This document shows, in pieces, positions 1 through 7,564 of a stretch of 64,000 bases of DNA. A model generated the notes under the pieces. It ran no database searches, was not told where the DNA came from, and was given only the letters and a program-made list of their open reading frames with translations. The position numbers and the translations under genes are program-made. The DNA is taken from the NCBI GenBank assembly GCA_902790015.1, contig CADAQF010000002.1, forward strand, positions 1 through 64,000, read 5' to 3'. Within the stretch, counting starts at the first letter, position 1, and every line of letters begins with the position of its first letter. Origin of the DNA: an uncultured Eubacteriales bacterium. GTDB taxonomy: Bacteria > Bacillota > Clostridia > Christensenellales > Aristaeellaceae.

Positions 1-344
1 TACAGCGCGCCTGCGTGGTCTTCTCCCACGATGAGGGTCAAGGCGGCTTCGTCTATGCTTCCTTCGATCCCAAGCGCAGCCAGAACATCCGCCAGGCGGC
101 AGCTTCCCTGGCCCGGGAAACTCCAATTCCTGCCTTCATAGGTGAAGTCCACCGTATAGGACAGCGCAAAGCCGGAGAGGGTGTACTCCGCCGTCGCCGT
201 CTTCAGGTCCGGACGCCACCATTCACTGTAAATCGTCCCCCATTCAGCAGGCTCATTCGCCGCGCCTACTGGTGCGGCATACGATATCAGTATGATCGCC
301 AGCAGCATTGCGGTTATCCGCTTCAGCCTTGTGTTCTTGTCCAT
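1..344 (-). CDS. secreted protein of unknown function, C-terminus beyond window edge
   Basis: An open minus-strand frame begins with ATG at 344 behind a strong AGGAGG site (about 352-358) and stays open to base 1. The 114 visible residues start with a basic segment (MDKNTRLKR), then a hydrophobic signal-peptide core and an AAPVGAA-like cleavage region near residue 29. The mature part is rich in Trp, Tyr and Thr (for example EWWRPDLKTATAEYT) and contains LADVLAALGIEG. I do not recognise the family. It lies 166 bp downstream of a secreted-protein pseudogene on the same strand, so the two may once have been co-expressed surface proteins. Frame and start are well supported; the function is unknown. 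Confidence 0.75.
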   Translation of the reverse strand, partial: MDKNTRLKRITAMLLAIILISYAAPVGAANEPAEWGTIYSEWWRPDLKTATAEYTLSGFALSYTVDFTYEGRNWSFPGQGSCRLADVLAALGIEGSIDEAALTLIVGEDHAGAL

Positions 345-510
345 TCAATTTGCCTCCTCATTCTATGTTCATCCCGTTTTTCGCACCCGGCAAACTATCC
401 TGCGAAACAGGTTCACACAACTACATGAGATAATCGCTGCTCCTCGCCCGCGGTTTTTCTCCCCCGGCAGCATCCCAGCTTCGGGTCTCCCGCTGGCACC
501 GGTTGATCAG

Positions 511-1795
511 TCATTCCGCAGGCGTTCTGTTTACCACGGCACGCCAGCTGTAGTTCCTGGTGTCTTCTGAATAGGTGTAAGTCAGAGTGCTGCCATACTC
601 ATCCTCTACAGCGAAGACGGTGTGTCCGCCATCGGGTGAATACTCCCAGGTGACCACCGCCTCCGGGCCATCGACGGAGAGCACCGCGGTCAGAGTCACC
701 GTTGATCCGTAGCGCAGTTCACCCTCATAGAAAGCAGAAATCGTGACGGCTAATGGTTCGGCTTCCGTTTCCGGTTCGGATTCCTCAGTCAAGCCGGCTT
801 GCTCTTCCGCGGATTCTTCGCCCGTTTCCTCCGCAGGCTCTTCCGCGGACTCTTCGCCCGGCTCCTCGGCAGGCTCTTCCGCGGGAGCCCCAGTCAGTTC
901 TTTCTTTGGCTCGTCGATCGGTTCTTCCGCGGATTCCTCCGCGGGTTCTTCGCCAGGTATTGGGGTGGTGTCCTCTGTTCCCTCAGGCAGGCGCACAACT
1001 TTCACCACATCGTACAGCCCAGGCTCTGACAAGTCAAAGGAAACGCTGTTCCCGCCCAGATTCACCTCCGCAGAGATCCGCCTGGCCTGATCTGCAGCCC
1101 TTTGGGCATTTGCGTCATGTCGCAGCACATAAACGGAAACCGTGCTCACAGGATAAGCCTGCTGAAGGTCGGTCAGCTTCAGATTCTCCAGCTTTGCCTG
1201 AGCGCTGCCGTTCATCTCCGCCCCGGAGATGCTGTATACCGTGTGGCATATGATGATTCGTTCACCGGCCCTGATGCCAAGCACATTTTCCGCTGCGCCG
1301 GTGAAATCGCTGTTTCCGGTTTTGCTGATGTTGAGCCTCGTATCCGCGTCAAATACGCCGACTGCCGCCTTGACAGTGAGCTTCGCACCATCCACGGTTT
1401 CAGTCTGTTCAAAGGGCCCAGAAGGCCTTTCCAGTTTGGGCAGCGTTTCCTTATAACTGTCCTCGCAGCGGGATCAGGTATAGGTCACGCTGCCTTCCGA
1501 GTCATAGGTTGCTTCCGTCCGTGCCGTTTCGATATAATCGTGGCCCAGAGCCGTATCTGTCACAGCATTACGGGACAATTCCTGCCCGCAGTCCGCACAC
1601 ACAATAATAACGATATGGCTGCCGTCAGCGGTACAGGTTGCTGCAGCGCCTGCTTCCTCGAGGGATACAGTTTCACTGTGTTCGCAGGAAGGAGTCTCCG
1701 TCGTCTCCTCCGCGCGCCGGTATGCTGATGTTTGTCAGCATCATCATCCAGCACAGCAGGATTGCCGGCCAGCGCTTCTGGTTCCGTTTCTTCAT
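511..1795 (-). pseudogene. secreted Cys-motif/acidic-repeat surface protein, disrupted
   Basis: The start is ATG at 1795 (MKKRNQKRWPAIL, a clear signal peptide) behind a GGGGG-type site. That frame hits TGA at 1673-1675 just after DSFLRTQ. A one-base shift near 1680-1690 opens a frame that begins CEHSETVSLEEAG and carries paired-Cys motifs (CADCG) and GHDYIETARTEATYDSEG. That frame then meets an in-frame TGA at 1474-1476 between VTYT and SRCEDSY, where family members normally have Cys. Downstream it stays open to 511 with an acidic EEPAEEPGEESAEEP-type low-complexity stretch and an Ig-like tail (TVTLTAVLSV, YSWRAVV). Two independent lesions make this a pseudogene. Neighbouring genes end in TGA, so TGA is a stop in this organism. 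The part from 1395 could still be translated alone from a GTG, but it would lack a signal peptide. Confidence 0.8.
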
Positions 1796-2021
1796 GATCT
1801 TGTGACCCCCTGCAAGTTGAGTGATCCGGTTTTTGACAACAAAAGGCCGCTGGTCAACTGCACAGCACGGTTTCTGAAAGCCTTTTAGGTTCACATGAAA
1901 ACTGGCACAGTTATGCCGCTTGCTCGCTTGCTCGCTTGTTTGCTGGCTTGCATATATGATCACCTGCCATTAATGGGTCGCATGTGTATAACGCATGAAT
2001 AAGTATACCATCACAGTATGA
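1796..2021 (-). other. long 5' leader of the secreted-protein pseudogene
   Basis: This is the sequence between the strong minus-strand promoter at 2022-2050 and the ATG at 1795. It contains a short tandem repeat of GCTTGCTC units (about 1918-1950) and one possible small ORF. I recognise no riboswitch class in it. The rest of the gap up to 2218 shows no supportable gene on either strand. Confidence 0.45.
1891..1953 (-). CDS. possible 20-residue leader peptide
   Basis: The ATG at 1953 follows AGGTGATC with about 7 bases spacing and reads MQASKQASKRASG then ITVPVFM before TGA. It lies about 60 bases after the predicted transcription start of a strong promoter. The KQAS-like repetition comes from the underlying 8-bp DNA tandem repeat, so the ORF may be accidental. 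Only the position and ribosome-binding site support it. Confidence 0.22.
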   Translation of the reverse strand: MQASKQASKRASGITVPVFM

Positions 2022-2050
2022 GTTATATCAGAAAACAGAACGCTTGTCAA
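2022..2050 (-). promoter_or_regulatory. promoter for the secreted-protein pseudogene
   Basis: On the minus strand, TTGACA (2050-2045), a 17-base spacer and TATAAC (2027-2022) give near-consensus sigma-A elements. The downstream gene is broken, so the promoter appears to outlive its product. Confidence 0.7.
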
Positions 2051-2218
2051 TGAATATTATGTCTATGAATTTTGAAGATCTCTGTTGAGTTTTTCTAAAA
2101 CTGAACTGCCGATGGTCTTGCTGTAAAGAAAATGAAATAAACCATTTGTCCCCGATCAAAGACAGATTGGGGCTGCAAAAGTATTCAATCTGATCTGATA
2201 TCCCAGCGCAAATAGCGC

Positions 2219-2250
2219 TACTTGACATTTATCAAGTAAGATGCTATGCT
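2219..2250 (+). promoter_or_regulatory. promoter with overlapping palindromic operator
   Basis: TTGACA (2222-2227), a 17-base spacer and TATGCT (2245-2250) precede the HipA-like stub. The -35 box sits inside a perfect inverted repeat, TACTTGA-N6-TCAAGTA (2219-2238). A palindrome over the -35 box is typical of repressor-controlled toxin genes. No repressor gene is visible nearby. Confidence 0.65.
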
Positions 2251-2270
2251 GAGAGCGGAGGTGAGCAGGC

Positions 2271-2447
2271 ATGGCGCAGATCATTCATGAGCTTCAGGAT
2301 ATGACCTATCTGAGCTGGGCCAGAGTGCGCAATTCATCCGGGACAGCCGGTTCCTTTCTTAAAGCCTACGAGGAAGGAGCGGACGGCAAGATTTATTACA
2401 AGCTGTCCAACTATGACGCCTGGAAAGGCATTATCGGGCATGAATAA
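2271..2447 (+). pseudogene. N-terminal stub of a HipA-like phosphotransferase
   Basis: The ATG at 2271 follows GGAGGTGA at good spacing and encodes 58 residues before TAA. Motifs include TYLSWARVRNSSGTAGSF, KIYYKLSNYD and GIIGHE. From memory of the family, this matches the opening of a HipA-like Ser/Thr kinase group common in gut Clostridia, whose full proteins run several hundred residues and continue from GHE into a conserved Cys-Val-Asn-Glu stretch. Here the reading stops directly after GHE and the following DNA shows no continuation. The kinase catalytic region is therefore absent and the stub cannot be an active kinase. It probably marks a locus cut by the mobile-element activity seen in the next 2 kb. 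It could instead be an independent small protein, but the sharp truncation argues against that. Confidence 0.6.
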
Positions 2448-2601
2448 TTGCCGATATAATCCAAAGACAGGCGTAAGAAAAAACAAATGCATTCCAATCT
2501 TTTTCGGAGCCCAATGATCAGCATCGATATCAACTTAATAGAGTGTAAGAGTAAGTATAATTATGAGCAAATCTCCTCCACTTGCGACGATTCGTTTGGT
2601 T

Positions 2602-2683
2602 CTAAAACTGCGAAGCACTTATGCGTAGTTTAATGTGTATGCCATAGCCAAAGCCAACTTCAACTCGCTCTACCAAACTGGCA
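2602..2683 (-). pseudogene. possible C-terminal remnant of a serine recombinase
   Basis: In a minus-strand frame different from the overlapping transposase fragment, the codons up to TAG at 2602-2604 read SLVERVEVGFGYGIHIK then LRISASQF. This resembles the short beta-rich tail of large serine recombinases in Clostridia (the VEKVEVG... and ...QF pattern). Only about 27 residues remain and there is no start codon. The match is from memory and is weak. Confidence 0.3.
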
Positions 2684-3778
2684 ATACTTCTCAACTGACT
2701 CAATCAGGGTTGTGGATTCATTGAATGCGTCCCAGCGTATCTCTTCGATCCGAAGGTATCCGTCGATATCACTCATCTCCACCTTCGCGCCGAATTCTGT
2801 TTCCGCTTTCTGCTTACCACGCACGATCGGCCGCACCCACCATTGACTCAGGGATACGATTCGTTCCGCGATCCGGTGTGTCTTGCTGTCGTACATCTCT
2901 TTTTGCTGTTCACACAGCGTCATAAGAATCGGCAGTCGTTCCCGCAGCCATTTGCTTACATCCTTCATGCACTCCGGATGAGCTTGCATGATTTCGCTGA
3001 TTCTTGACAGGTTCCTGATCAGATATCCTAGCTGCTGGCGTATGCATTTTCTTGTCTTTCTGGCGTTCTTCTTGCGATCTTTCGAATAGCTGTTGTACTG
3101 CTTATGTGCCTTCTCACGATATGTTCTTGGTTTCTTGCCGTCGGTGTATCCCGCTGCATGAAGCTCATCTATGAGCCGCTCGCTGTTCTCCCGCGCTTCG
3201 TTCAACAGTGATGTGTCTGTGGGAAACCGGATGTTCTGCGGCGTACAGGTTGCATCCAGAATCAAGGTCCCTTCGTTCTTTTCTTCTGTTCCTTCTGATG
3301 AGCTCTCTTCTGCTGACCCAGCGTCTGTTCCAGTACCACTTCCGTCCTGATGATTGTCGTTCTCCTTCTCTTCCGCTTTCGGTCTGCCGATGATGATGTC
3401 GTTGACTTCGCTCAGCATCTCCGGCGTGATCCGCTGTCGAAACCGTGTCATCTGACAGGCATTGAATGGTTCTGCCGATGTATACTGCTGCAGTCCGATG
3501 AAGTATTGCAGATATGGGTTCATCGTGATGTGTTCTACCGTCGCCTCATCCGAAAACTGATACTTTTCCTTGATGATCAGCGATCCCAACGCCATCCTGA
3601 AGCTGCACGCCGGATTCCCTGTCCTGTCTGAAAACTGTTTCGCATATTTCTCTTCCAGTTTTCCCCATGGAATCATCTTTGACAGCTTCACCCATTGATT
3701 CTCTTTGTTCAGTTTGATCCCGCCGAACATCTCCGGTTCATCCAGCAGATTGATCTGATTCAGATGCCGTTTGTACAT
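2660..3778 (-). pseudogene. IS1182-type transposase, 3' end missing
   Basis: The ATG at 3778 (site GGAG about 10 bases upstream) opens 372 residues. The N-terminal part (about 1-130) is the usual DUF772-like region of IS5/IS1182 transposases (GKLEEKYAKQFSDRTGNPA, FRQRITPEMLSE). It is followed by an acidic Ser/Gly insert and then the first catalytic-Asp motif GTLILDATCTPQNIRFP near residue 175. Basic helices and the DIDGYLRIEEIRWDAFNEST block follow. Family members continue for about 100 more residues with the late catalytic Glu motif. Here the frame turns into unrelated sequence after SVEKY, near 2683, and ends at 2660. The enzyme therefore lacks its last catalytic residue and should be inactive. 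Confidence 0.8.
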
Positions 3779-3903
3779 TGCTGTTCCACTCCAAGTGCAA
3801 GGTTTTTCGTAAGTTCCGCCATTTCTCTTGCACTTATTATACCACTTTTCGACGATTTCTGCTGTTCTTACAATGTTTTTGGTCTGCTGCAGGAGACACT
3901 ATG
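2683..3903 (-). mobile_element. truncated IS1182-type insertion sequence
   Basis: The element remnant covers the transposase fragment and its 5' leader. Its left boundary is inferred at about 3903, where the ISAs1-type reading frame abruptly changes after KPIH to unrelated codons. The sequence there (minus strand) begins AGTGTCTCCTGCAGCAGACC, a candidate terminal sequence. The right end is lost, so inverted repeats and a target-site duplication cannot be paired. Confidence 0.55.
3793..3841 (-). promoter_or_regulatory. transposase promoter -10 and leader hairpin
   Basis: On the minus strand a consensus TATAAT (3841-3836) with only a weak -35 precedes the transposase. The transcript would immediately contain a 9-bp inverted repeat, AAGTGCAAG (3793-3801) and CTTGCACTT (3827-3835), upstream of the start codon. 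IS leaders often fold this way to block translation of read-through mRNA from outside; that role is an inference here. Confidence 0.5.
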
Positions 3904-4269
3904 TATTGGTTTTTGATCCTGATTCCTGCTGCCGCATAGCGTTTTTTCGTCTATACTGATGATTTCTCCTGCCGTTCTTTCATGTATCCCATTTACCCAT
4001 AGCGTAAAGCATTTCCTGAATTCCTCGGGTTCGATCCTTCCCCATATCCGCGCCAATGTGTCTGCTGACGGGATTCCATGTTCCAGCTTCAGTCCCATAT
4101 GCTCTCTGAGCCACTCTTCTTTTCCGTTGCGGAAATCTTCGATCTCATCCCATCCGTCACAATTTCCGATGACTGCTGCTATTGTCATTGCTACTATGTC
4201 GTACATCTCATGTCGTACGAATGCCTGTTTTCTTGTGTCTGTTAATCCTTTGAAGCTTTCTTTCATCAT
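3868..4269 (-). pseudogene. ISAs1-type transposase, N-terminal third only
   Basis: The start at 4269 (MMKESFKG) is preferred over 4308 because GAGGTGATC lies just upstream. The 133 residues carry the ISAs1/H-repeat N-terminal associated domain (MTIAAVIGNCDGWDEIEDF, GIPSADTLARIWGRI) and reach the first catalytic region IISIDEKTLCGS. Family members normally read SIDGKTLRGS, so this copy also has point changes there. After QKPIH the frame becomes foreign (SVSCSRPKTL) and stops. An IS1182-type element appears to have inserted here, and later deletion removed the rest. Confidence 0.75.
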
Positions 4270-4392
4270 ACCGATCACCTCGGTATTATATTCTCTGCCT
4301 CCCTCCAAAAATCCTTTTGGTAATACTTTTATAATATTTCGTAACTATTTCTTAATATGATGCGGCGGCCGTGGAAAGTCCCTTTCCCAGGC

Positions 4393-4422
4393 TTGACAGA
4401 CCGGTGAAAAGAATGGTAGAAT
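4393..4422 (+). promoter_or_regulatory. promoter of the glycine-cleavage operon
   Basis: TTGACA (4393-4398), an 18-base spacer and TAGAAT (4417-4422) lie about 20 bases before the glycine riboswitch. Confidence 0.75.
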
Positions 4423-4437
4423 GAATCCGCCGTAAAG

Positions 4438-4591
4438 AATGCCGGGAGAAACCGCGGTTTTTCCGGCGGGGCCGAAGGGGTAATACTCTCAGGCAAAAGG
4501 ACCGGTATTCGTTGGCGCTCCGGAGAGCTGATGGGCACCGAAGAAGCAATTCGCCCGCGCATGCAGGCGGAGAATCTTTCAGGTAACAGAC
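4438..4591 (+). ncRNA. tandem glycine riboswitch (gcvT element)
   Basis: The first aptamer shows the conserved GCCGGGAGAA start, GGCCGAAGGGG and CTCTCAGGCAAAAGGACCG blocks, then a CGGAGAG closing segment. A second, shorter aptamer follows at once, with GGGCACCGAAGAAGCAA and ATCTTTCAGGTAACAGACGGGGC. Two aptamers joined by a short linker are the classic glycine-sensing arrangement upstream of gcvT. The second aptamer's 3' end overlaps the expression-platform hairpin, so glycine binding should prevent termination and turn the operon on. Confidence 0.93.
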
Positions 4592-4627
4592 GGGGCACGT
4601 TTTTTAACGTGCTCCGTTTTTTCTTTT
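4592..4627 (+). terminator. riboswitch expression-platform terminator
   Basis: GGGGCACGTT (4592-4601) pairs with AACGTGCTCC (4606-4615) across a T loop and is followed by GTTTTTTCTTTTT. The 5' arm is shared with the end of aptamer 2, so the two folds are mutually exclusive. Confidence 0.88.
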
Positions 4628-4702
4628 TCCGGTCAGCGCCCGGAAGCGCCGGTCTTTTCCGTAAAACAGAACACTATGACGACTTTGGAGGTGTGGCATA
4701 CC

Positions 4703-5779
4703 ATGGATCAAAAAACGCCCATGTACGCGTGCCATGAGCGGCTGGGAGGACGCATCGTTCCTTTCGGCGGCTTTTTGCTGCCGGTGCAGTATCCCGCGGG
4801 CATCAACGCGGAGCACCTGGCGGTCAGGACGCGCGCGGGTATGTTCGACGTAAGCCATATGGGGGAAGCGCTGCTTGAAGGCCCTGACGCGCTCGAAAAC
4901 CTGAACCGCATCATGACCAACCGCTTTGACAGCCTGAAGACAGGCGGATGCAGGTATACCATCATGCTGTATGAAAACGGCGGCTGCGTGGACGACCTGA
5001 TCGTGTACAGGCGTGGCGAAGACCGTTTTCTGCTGATCCTCAACGCGTCCAACACAAAAAAGGACGTCGAATGGATCCGCTCCCATCTGGAAGGGGACGT
5101 CCGCTTTGAGGATATTTCGGCCTCCGTCGCGCAGATCGCCCTGCAGGGGCCTGAGAGCAAAGCGCTGCTTTCCGGGCTCTGCGGCGCCGAAGCGCTTCCG
5201 GACAAATACTACACCTTCAGGGAAGACGTGGATATCTGCGGGGTCAAATGCCTTGTTTCCTGCACCGGGTATACCGGCGAACAGGGATATGAGATCTATA
5301 TGCCCGCGCAGCAGGGACCACAGGTGTGGGAGACAATCGAACGGCTCGGGGTGCAGCCCTGCGGCCTGGGCGCGAGGGATACCCTGCGGCTGGAAGCGGG
5401 CATGCCGCTGTACGGCCATGAGCTCAGCCCCGAGCGCGACCCGGTCAGCGCCGGACTGTCCTTCGCAGTCAAAACGGACAAGCCCTTTATCGGCCGGGAT
5501 GCCCTGCCGCAGCCGCAGGAGTGCAGGCAGGTGCGGGTAGGCCTGAAGGCGCTGGACAAGGGCGTCCTCAGGGAAGAGATGCGCATATTTAAAGACGGGC
5601 GGGAGATCGGCGAAACCACCTCGGGCACCATGATCCCGGGAACCAGGGTCAGCTGCGCGATGGCCTATATCGACCGAGAGGAAGCCAATGCGGGCACCGA
5701 GGTTGAGGTGGAGGTGCGCGGACGCATGATCCGCTCCCAGATCGTATCCCTGCCGTTTTATTCAAGGACCAGAAGCTGA
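4703..5779 (+). CDS. gcvT: aminomethyltransferase (glycine cleavage T protein)
   Basis: The T protein takes the aminomethyl group from lipoyl-GcvH and passes the one-carbon unit to tetrahydrofolate, releasing ammonia. The start at 4703 (MDQKTPMYACHERLGG) follows GGAGGTG at 10 bases; an upstream ATG at 4676 lacks a site. The 358 residues show MFDVSHMGEALLEG, the acidic folate-site pair in ENGGCVDDLIVYR (D97/D98), LQGPES, GYTGEQGYEI and the C-terminal ARDTLRLEAGMPLYGHEL. The length is normal for bacterial GcvT. It is the first gene behind the glycine riboswitch, with gcvH 51 bp downstream. Confidence 0.97.
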   Translation: MDQKTPMYACHERLGGRIVPFGGFLLPVQYPAGINAEHLAVRTRAGMFDVSHMGEALLEGPDALENLNRIMTNRFDSLKTGGCRYTIMLYENGGCVDDLIVYRRGEDRFLLILNASNTKKDVEWIRSHLEGDVRFEDISASVAQIALQGPESKALLSGLCGAEALPDKYYTFREDVDICGVKCLVSCTGYTGEQGYEIYMPAQQGPQVWETIERLGVQPCGLGARDTLRLEAGMPLYGHELSPERDPVSAGLSFAVKTDKPFIGRDALPQPQECRQVRVGLKALDKGVLREEMRIFKDGREIGETTSGTMIPGTRVSCAMAYIDREEANAGTEVEVEVRGRMIRSQIVSLPFYSRTRS

Positions 5780-5830
5780 CTACATTTTATTCCATCAAGC
5801 ATACGAACGATCACAAGGAGGAAGACGAAA

Positions 5831-6211
5831 ATGAATACCCCGAAAGAACTCAAGTATTCCCGGACGCATGAATGGCTGCGGGTGATGGAGAACGGTCACG
5901 TGCTCATCGGCATCACCGATCACGCGCAGGATCAGCTGGGCGACCTGGTGTATATCAACCTGCCTGAGGAAGGCGACGCCGTGGAAAAGGACGCGGCCTT
6001 CGGGGACGTGGAAAGCGTCAAGGCCGTATCCGACCTGAACAGCCCCGTCACCGGCACCGTGTGCGCCGTCAATACGGAACTTCAGGACGAACCCGAAAAA
6101 ATGAACCGCGACCCTTACGGCAGCTGGATCATCGAAGTGGAGGACGCCGAGATCCCGGATGACCTGATGAGCGCCGAGGAGTACGAACAGTTCGCGGCCG
6201 AAGATAAATAA
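5831..6211 (+). CDS. gcvH: glycine cleavage H protein (lipoyl carrier)
   Basis: This small carrier shuttles the aminomethyl group between the P and T proteins and electrons to lipoamide dehydrogenase. The 126 residues include YSRTHEWLRV at the N-terminus and the lipoylation site VESVKAVSD with Lys64. The C-terminal YGSWIIEVE and LMSAEEYEQF segments are also typical. AAGGAGG precedes the ATG. The lipoate for Lys64 is probably supplied by the ligase encoded four genes downstream in the same operon. Confidence 0.97.
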   Translation: MNTPKELKYSRTHEWLRVMENGHVLIGITDHAQDQLGDLVYINLPEEGDAVEKDAAFGDVESVKAVSDLNSPVTGTVCAVNTELQDEPEKMNRDPYGSWIIEVEDAEIPDDLMSAEEYEQFAAEDK

Positions 6212-6223
6212 GGGGGAAGCGCC

Positions 6224-7564
6224 ATGGGCAGCTTTGTTCCGTGCACCCCGGACGAGCGGCGGCAGATGCTGGCAGCCGTCGGGGTCAGCGCGTTTGAGGA
6301 TATGTATGCGTCCGTTCCCGAAGGGATAAGACTCGGTGAAAACGGCCTTTCCCTGGAGAAGGGGCTTTCCGAGATGGAAGCCCTGCGGAAAATGGAGCGG
6401 CTGGCCGGGAAAAACCGGGTGTACGCTTCCGTTTTCAGGGGCGCGGGGAGCTATCGGCACTACATTCCCGCCATCGTCAGGCGGGTGACTTCAAAAGAAG
6501 AATTTCTGACCGCCTACACCCCGTATCAGGCGGAGATCAGCCAGGGCATCCTGCAGTCCATTTTTGAGTATCAGACCATGATCTGCGAGCTGACCGGGAT
6601 GGAAAGCGCCAACGCGTCCGTGTACGACGGGGCTTCGGCCGCCGCCGAGGCCGCGGCCATGTGCCGCGACAGGAAGCGCACCGGGGTGCTGGTGTCCGAA
6701 GGGCTTCATCCCCACGCCGCCCAGACTGTGCGCACCTACGCCTGGGGAGCGCTGGACATGGCTGAGGCTGTGCGGGACGGAGCTGGGCAGACGGAAACCG
6801 TGCCCCTGACGGACGGACGCACCGACCCGGAACGGCTCGGCGCCATGCTCAACGACCGGACCGCCTGCGTGATCATACAGCAGCCCAATTATTTCGGGCA
6901 GATCGAGGACGTCGAAAAAATTGCCGAGAAAGTACATAGCTGCGGGGCTAAGCTGATCGTGTCCGTCAATCCCATCGCGCTGGGGCTGCTCAAATCCCCG
7001 GGCGAGTGCGGGGCGGATATCGCCGTGGGCGAAGGGCAGCCGCTGGGGCTTCCCATGGGCTTCGGCGGGCCGTACCTGGGGTTCATGGCGGCCCGGGAAA
7101 GCATGATGCGCAAGCTGCCCGGCCGCATCGTGGGCCAGACCCAGGACGCTCGCGGCCAGCGCTGCTATGTGCTGACGCTGCAGGCCAGGGAGCAGCATAT
7201 CCGCAGGGAAAAGGCCTCCAGCAACATCTGCTCCAACGAGGCGCTGTGTGCCCTGACGGCAGGAGCCTATCTTTCCGCCATGGGCCCGAAGGGCCTTAAG
7301 GAAGTGGCTGTTTCCTGCGCGTCCAAGGCGCATTATCTGGCGAAAAGGCTTTCGGAGATCGGCTATCCTCCCGTGTTTGAAGGCCCGTTCTTCCATGAGT
7401 TCGTGACCCGGCCTCTTTCGAAAAAGACTGAAGAAAAGCTGATGGAAGCCTCCATCCTGCCCGGGCTTTCAACGCCGGAGGGGACGATCTGGTGCTGCAC
7501 GGAAATGTGCAGCAAAGAGGAAATGGACCGGGTGGTTAAACTGATCGGGGAGGCGGAAGACTGA
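6224..7564 (+). CDS. gcvPA: glycine dehydrogenase (decarboxylating) subunit 1
   Basis: This is the alpha half of the split P protein, which decarboxylates glycine with PLP held by the partner subunit. At 446 residues it has the usual length. Visible motifs are CTPDERRQML at the start, FRGAGSYRHYIPA, YTPYQAEISQGILQSIFEYQ, NASVYDGASAAAEA and the GLPMGFGGPYLGFMA loop. GGGGG precedes the ATG 12 bp after gcvH. The stop overlaps the gcvPB start (ATGA), so the two subunits are translationally coupled, as fits a 1:1 heteromer. Confidence 0.96.
   Translation: MGSFVPCTPDERRQMLAAVGVSAFEDMYASVPEGIRLGENGLSLEKGLSEMEALRKMERLAGKNRVYASVFRGAGSYRHYIPAIVRRVTSKEEFLTAYTPYQAEISQGILQSIFEYQTMICELTGMESANASVYDGASAAAEAAAMCRDRKRTGVLVSEGLHPHAAQTVRTYAWGALDMAEAVRDGAGQTETVPLTDGRTDPERLGAMLNDRTACVIIQQPNYFGQIEDVEKIAEKVHSCGAKLIVSVNPIALGLLKSPGECGADIAVGEGQPLGLPMGFGGPYLGFMAARESMMRKLPGRIVGQTQDARGQRCYVLTLQAREQHIRREKASSNICSNEALCALTAGAYLSAMGPKGLKEVAVSCASKAHYLAKRLSEIGYPPVFEGPFFHEFVTRPLSKKTEEKLMEASILPGLSTPEGTIWCCTEMCSKEEMDRVVKLIGEAED

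Noticed and set aside
1474-1476. TGA read as selenocysteine at a Cys position
   Set aside because: There is no visible SECIS-like hairpin directly downstream, the same gene has a separate frameshift, and the protein type is not a known selenoprotein.
2028-2228. 66-codon minus-strand ORF
   Set aside because: It overlaps the promoter and palindrome regions, has no ribosome-binding site and no recognisable motif.
4329-4598. Minus-strand ORFs across the glycine riboswitch
   Set aside because: They lie antisense to a clear structured RNA and have no supporting features.
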